A stretch of DNA of 8,402 bases from Deltaproteobacteria bacterium (GTDB lineage Bacteria > Desulfobacterota > Desulfobulbia > Desulfobulbales > BM004), in assembly GCA_020346205.1 (NCBI GenBank), contig CP070776.1, positions 1,324,162 through 1,332,563 on the forward strand, in the 5' to 3' direction. Made by a program: the position numbers and the translations under genes. Positions 6,139 through 8,402 of this stretch are shown here, in pieces (within the stretch, counting starts at the first letter, position 1; each line of letters opens with the position of its first letter). The notes under the pieces are model-generated. The model saw nothing but the letters and a program-made list of their open reading frames with translations, did no database searches and was not told the origin of the DNA.

Positions 6139-6969
6139 TTACATAACCTGGGCAGCTTCCTCCTTCTCGACAAAAAGATGTACATCCTGCTGAGGAAACG
6201 GGATACTTATGCCAGCTTCATCAAGCGAGGTCTTGATCTTCTCGGTGAGGTCAAATTTGACAGCCCAGTAGTCCTCTGTTTTAACCCAGGGCCTAAATAC
6301 CAGGTTGACACTGGAGTCAGCCAGTTCAGCAACCGCAATGGTGACCGCCGGATCTTCCAAAATTCGGCTATCCTCTTTTGCCAGGCCTTCGAGGATTTCC
6401 TTGGTCTGCGCCATATCATCGCTGTAGCTGATGCCGACCACCAGATCTATCCTGCGTGTATCCTTGGCATTGATATTGGTAATGATATCGCTGATGATCT
6501 TATTATTGGGCACGATAACCAGTTGATTATCAGGCGTGCAGAACAGTGTATTAAAAATAGTTATTTTTTCAACCTTGGCAGTAACACCTGCAGTAGAGAC
6601 AACATCACCCACAGTAAAAGGGCGGAACATGATCAGCATGACGCCGGCTGCAAAGTTAGACAGCGAATCCTTTAACGCCAGACCTACTGCCAGGCCGGCA
6701 GCACCGACAATGGCCAGGAATGATGTTGTATTAACACCGAGATTGCCGAGGGCGGCAATTATAACCACTACGAGCAGAGCATAATAGGACAGGTTAGTTA
6801 CAAATCCGATGACTGCCACATCTACATTGTTTTTTGCCATTAACCTAGAAAAAAGATCGGCAATTTTACGTGCCAGCCACTTTCCTATTATAAAGATCAG
6901 CAGGGCACCGACAATCTTAATAGAATAAATTGAGATCCAAGCCGTAACCGCGTCAACATTAAAGTTCAT
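6139..6969 (-). CDS. mscS: Small-conductance mechanosensitive channel, MscS family
   Basis: A 276-residue protein close to E. coli MscS (286). Hydrophobic helices lie at about 16-36 and 55-75, and the pore helix at about 83-115 carries the hallmark glycine/alanine pattern: GAAGLAVGLALKDSLSNFAAG (89-109). Next come the beta-domain landmarks FRPFTVGD (115-122), VPNNKI (153-158) and, near the end, ISIPFPQ (254-260). The channel opens under membrane tension to release solutes on hypo-osmotic shock, from the inner membrane. AGGAGG lies 7 nt upstream of the ATG, an ideal ribosome site. It is probably a single-gene transcript, ended by the hairpin at 5978-6013. The C-terminus (EKEEAAQVM) is short. 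Confidence 0.95.
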   Translation of the reverse strand: MNFNVDAVTAWISIYSIKIVGALLIFIIGKWLARKIADLFSRLMAKNNVDVAVIGFVTNLSYYALLVVVIIAALGNLGVNTTSFLAIVGAAGLAVGLALKDSLSNFAAGVMLIMFRPFTVGDVVSTAGVTAKVEKITIFNTLFCTPDNQLVIVPNNKIISDIITNINAKDTRRIDLVVGISYSDDMAQTKEILEGLAKEDSRILEDPAVTIAVAELADSSVNLVFRPWVKTEDYWAVKFDLTEKIKTSLDEAGISIPFPQQDVHLFVEKEEAAQVM

Positions 6970-7152
6970 AATCCATCCTCCTGTTTGCTTGTTTACTTAC
7001 GAGCAACTCCCCTATGGTCAATCACTTTTTTTCTGAAAGAATGACTATTTATTACCAAAAACAGCAAGGAAAGCAAGATATTTCAGTAGGGATAGGGGGG
7101 GGCTTAATGGATTGATATGTTCAATTAATAGAATAAAGAATTTTGTTAGGCA
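6970..7152. other. mscS upstream gap with a G8 homopolymer
   Basis: The mscS ribosome site occupies the first bases. The rest is AT-rich with no confident promoter; TTGCTT, 16 bp, TAATAA on the minus strand is a weak possibility. A run of eight G (7095-7102) interrupts it, and ATTGA/TCAAT (7111-7125) is a small inverted repeat. No terminator for the zinc-ribbon gene is evident. Confidence 0.4.
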
Positions 7153-7356
7153 TTAATCTTTTTTGAGGCTTACCTGCCAGCCAAGTTCAAAACGGCTGTG
7201 GCAATTAGGACAGATCAGGAAAATATCCGCATCTTCCTTATTTTCATGAACTTTGAAGGAGACATGGAAGCCGTCCGTATAGCCGCAGGCTGGGCAGGTA
7301 TATATTTCGCCTGAGGGCTCAATACTTTCAATCCGATCTTTTGTTCCCATTACCAT
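7153..7356 (-). CDS. Small four-cysteine zinc-ribbon protein of unknown function
   Basis: A 67-residue protein with two CPxC knuckles: YTCPACGYTDG (19-29) and LICPNCHSRFELGW (47-60). Cys21, Cys24, Cys49 and Cys52 form a four-cysteine zinc-ribbon arrangement with a 24-residue spacer. There is no signal peptide or membrane segment, so it is probably cytoplasmic. Such knuckles can bind nucleic acid, protein or metal, and I do not recognise a specific family. GGGAG lies about 7 nt before the ATG at 7356; the ATG at 7350 (MGTKDR) is equally possible. It begins 42 nt after the M23 peptidase stop and is probably cotranscribed with it. The paired knuckles and the ribosome site argue that it is a real gene. 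Confidence 0.8.
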   Translation of the reverse strand: MVMGTKDRIESIEPSGEIYTCPACGYTDGFHVSFKVHENKEDADIFLICPNCHSRFELGWQVSLKKD

Positions 7357-7398
7357 GATCCTGCTCCCGGTATATAACTTGAGGTGAACTCCCGTTGG

Positions 7399-8310
7399 CT
7401 AGCTATTCTTCTTGGACTCTAGTTTTTTCAGATATCTTTTCAGGTATTTATTAATTCTGACAAACCTGGTTGGATTTACTATCTTGTCATCGTAATGTAT
7501 CTCATAATGCACATGGGGGCCTGTGCTCCTGCCGCTGTTGCCGACCAGGCCTATTACCTGCCCCCGGGTGACCAGATCACCTTTCTTGACCAGGCTTTTC
7601 TTTAAATGAGCGAACTTGGTCCTGAAGCCGTTGCCATGGTCAATCAATACAAAATTGCCATCGCCCTTGTCATACAACTGCCTTATAACTTTTCCGTCAG
7701 CCGTAGCCTTCACCTCTGTGCCCATCCTGCCCCTGATATCTACCCCTCTGTGATAAGCACGTTTTGAATTTATCGGATCAGTGCGCCAGCCGAATCTCGA
7801 GGTCATAACCCCTGGAACAGGAGCTCCCAGGGGTACATCCTGCAGGGTATCCAGGTACCTGTCTGTACGCAAGATAAGTTCATCCCTGGTCCCAGCAGGC
7901 GAACTTGTAAACGGGCCGCCACTGTTCTTGCTGCTTTCCTGGATCAGGATATCGACCCCGACACTGCTGAGGATAGATTCGATAATTCTGCTTTTCTTGT
8001 TCAGGTCAGCCACTGCATTATCGAGGAGTATTGCTTTTTCCTCCTGGAGAGTCGCCACCCTGTTTTTCAACCATTCATTGCTCATTCTCAATGTCTGCAA
8101 TTCAGAGAACTGACCGTTTTCAGCTTCAAACCTTGCAACCTGATCCTGCAAAGTCACACTTTTCAGGAAAAAACCAATTCCCGCCAAGGTTCCCACTGAA
8201 AGAAAAACGAGTAGTACAATCGGAACAGGCATGCTCTCTCGTAAGCGTACAAACAATTTTTTTCTACACTTTGCAACGTCGGTTTGTCGCTTGAATAGCG
8301 TGCTTTTCAT
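7399..8310 (-). CDS. Membrane-anchored M23 (LytM-type) metallopeptidase with coiled coil
   Basis: A 303-residue protein. One membrane helix lies at about 28-48 after a basic N-terminus, then a coiled-coil-like stretch at about 54-110 (FSELQTLRMSNEWLKNRVAT region), then a linker and an M23 domain at about 165-285. The zinc and catalytic motifs are intact: HRGVDI (His187, Asp191), FAHL (His236) and GPHVHYE (His266, His268). Active LytM-type enzymes cut peptide cross-links in peptidoglycan; this one should face the periplasm. ATG 8310 is preferred: AGGGTGA lies about 6 nt upstream, whereas the in-frame TTG at 8316 overlaps that site. It is the first gene of a likely pair with the zinc-ribbon gene. 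The upstream 8311-8402 is AT-rich without a convincing promoter. Confidence 0.93.
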   Translation of the reverse strand: MKSTLFKRQTDVAKCRKKLFVRLRESMPVPIVLLVFLSVGTLAGIGFFLKSVTLQDQVARFEAENGQFSELQTLRMSNEWLKNRVATLQEEKAILLDNAVADLNKKSRIIESILSSVGVDILIQESSKNSGGPFTSSPAGTRDELILRTDRYLDTLQDVPLGAPVPGVMTSRFGWRTDPINSKRAYHRGVDIRGRMGTEVKATADGKVIRQLYDKGDGNFVLIDHGNGFRTKFAHLKKSLVKKGDLVTRGQVIGLVGNSGRSTGPHVHYEIHYDDKIVNPTRFVRINKYLKRYLKKLESKKNS

Positions 8311-8402
8311 TTTCAATCACCCTGCTTCGTATATTTTGTTAAATTTATTGTTTCTGCTTTTCCAAGACGTTATGCATTTTGCGCGGAAAAATAATACTGA
8401 TC

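Overview
The window carries one strand-consistent gene block, with every supported gene on the minus strand. The core is most of a type II secretion system (T2SS) inner-membrane and pseudopilus operon. Moderate GC, AT-rich intergenic gaps and the T2SS gene order with separated gspF suggest a Gram-negative, probably a Desulfobacterota-like (deltaproteobacterial) bacterium. That placement is inference; a secretin-type T2SS does imply a diderm envelope. I see no mobile elements, tRNA or rRNA genes, CRISPR array or phage genes.

In transcription order, from right to left, the window starts with an envelope/housekeeping section: a membrane-anchored M23 (LytM-type) peptidase (ATG at 8310), a 67-residue four-cysteine zinc-ribbon protein, an MscS-type mechanosensitive channel closed by a clear intrinsic terminator (5978-6013), and a short SlyD-like FKBP prolyl isomerase (best start 5883). 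The T2SS section follows. gspF has a good sigma70-like promoter (TTGACA, 17 bp spacer, TACTTT) and a leader with a hairpin. After a 161-bp AT-rich gap comes the tight cluster gspG-gspH-gspI-gspJ-gspK, with 4-nt overlaps, a 20-nt overlap and a 3-nt gap. A 256-bp gap with its own promoter candidate (TTGGTT, 17 bp, TATAAT) then precedes gspL, which runs off the left edge at position 1.

The gene products fit together as follows. GspF is the inner-membrane platform. GspG is the major pseudopilin, and GspH, I, J and K form the minor-pseudopilin tip. GspL is the cytoplasmic/inner-membrane link to the GspE ATPase. The GspC, D, E, M and N partners are not in the window and presumably lie beyond the left edge or elsewhere. 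The FKBP, MscS and M23 proteins have folding, osmotic and cell-wall roles, and no direct tie to secretion is visible.

The window is largely conventional. The most useful second looks are the two internal T2SS promoters with structured leaders, the unusually long N-terminal leaders of the GspH and GspJ reading frames (start-site problems), the position of gspF without gspE in front of it, and the small uncharacterised zinc-ribbon gene.
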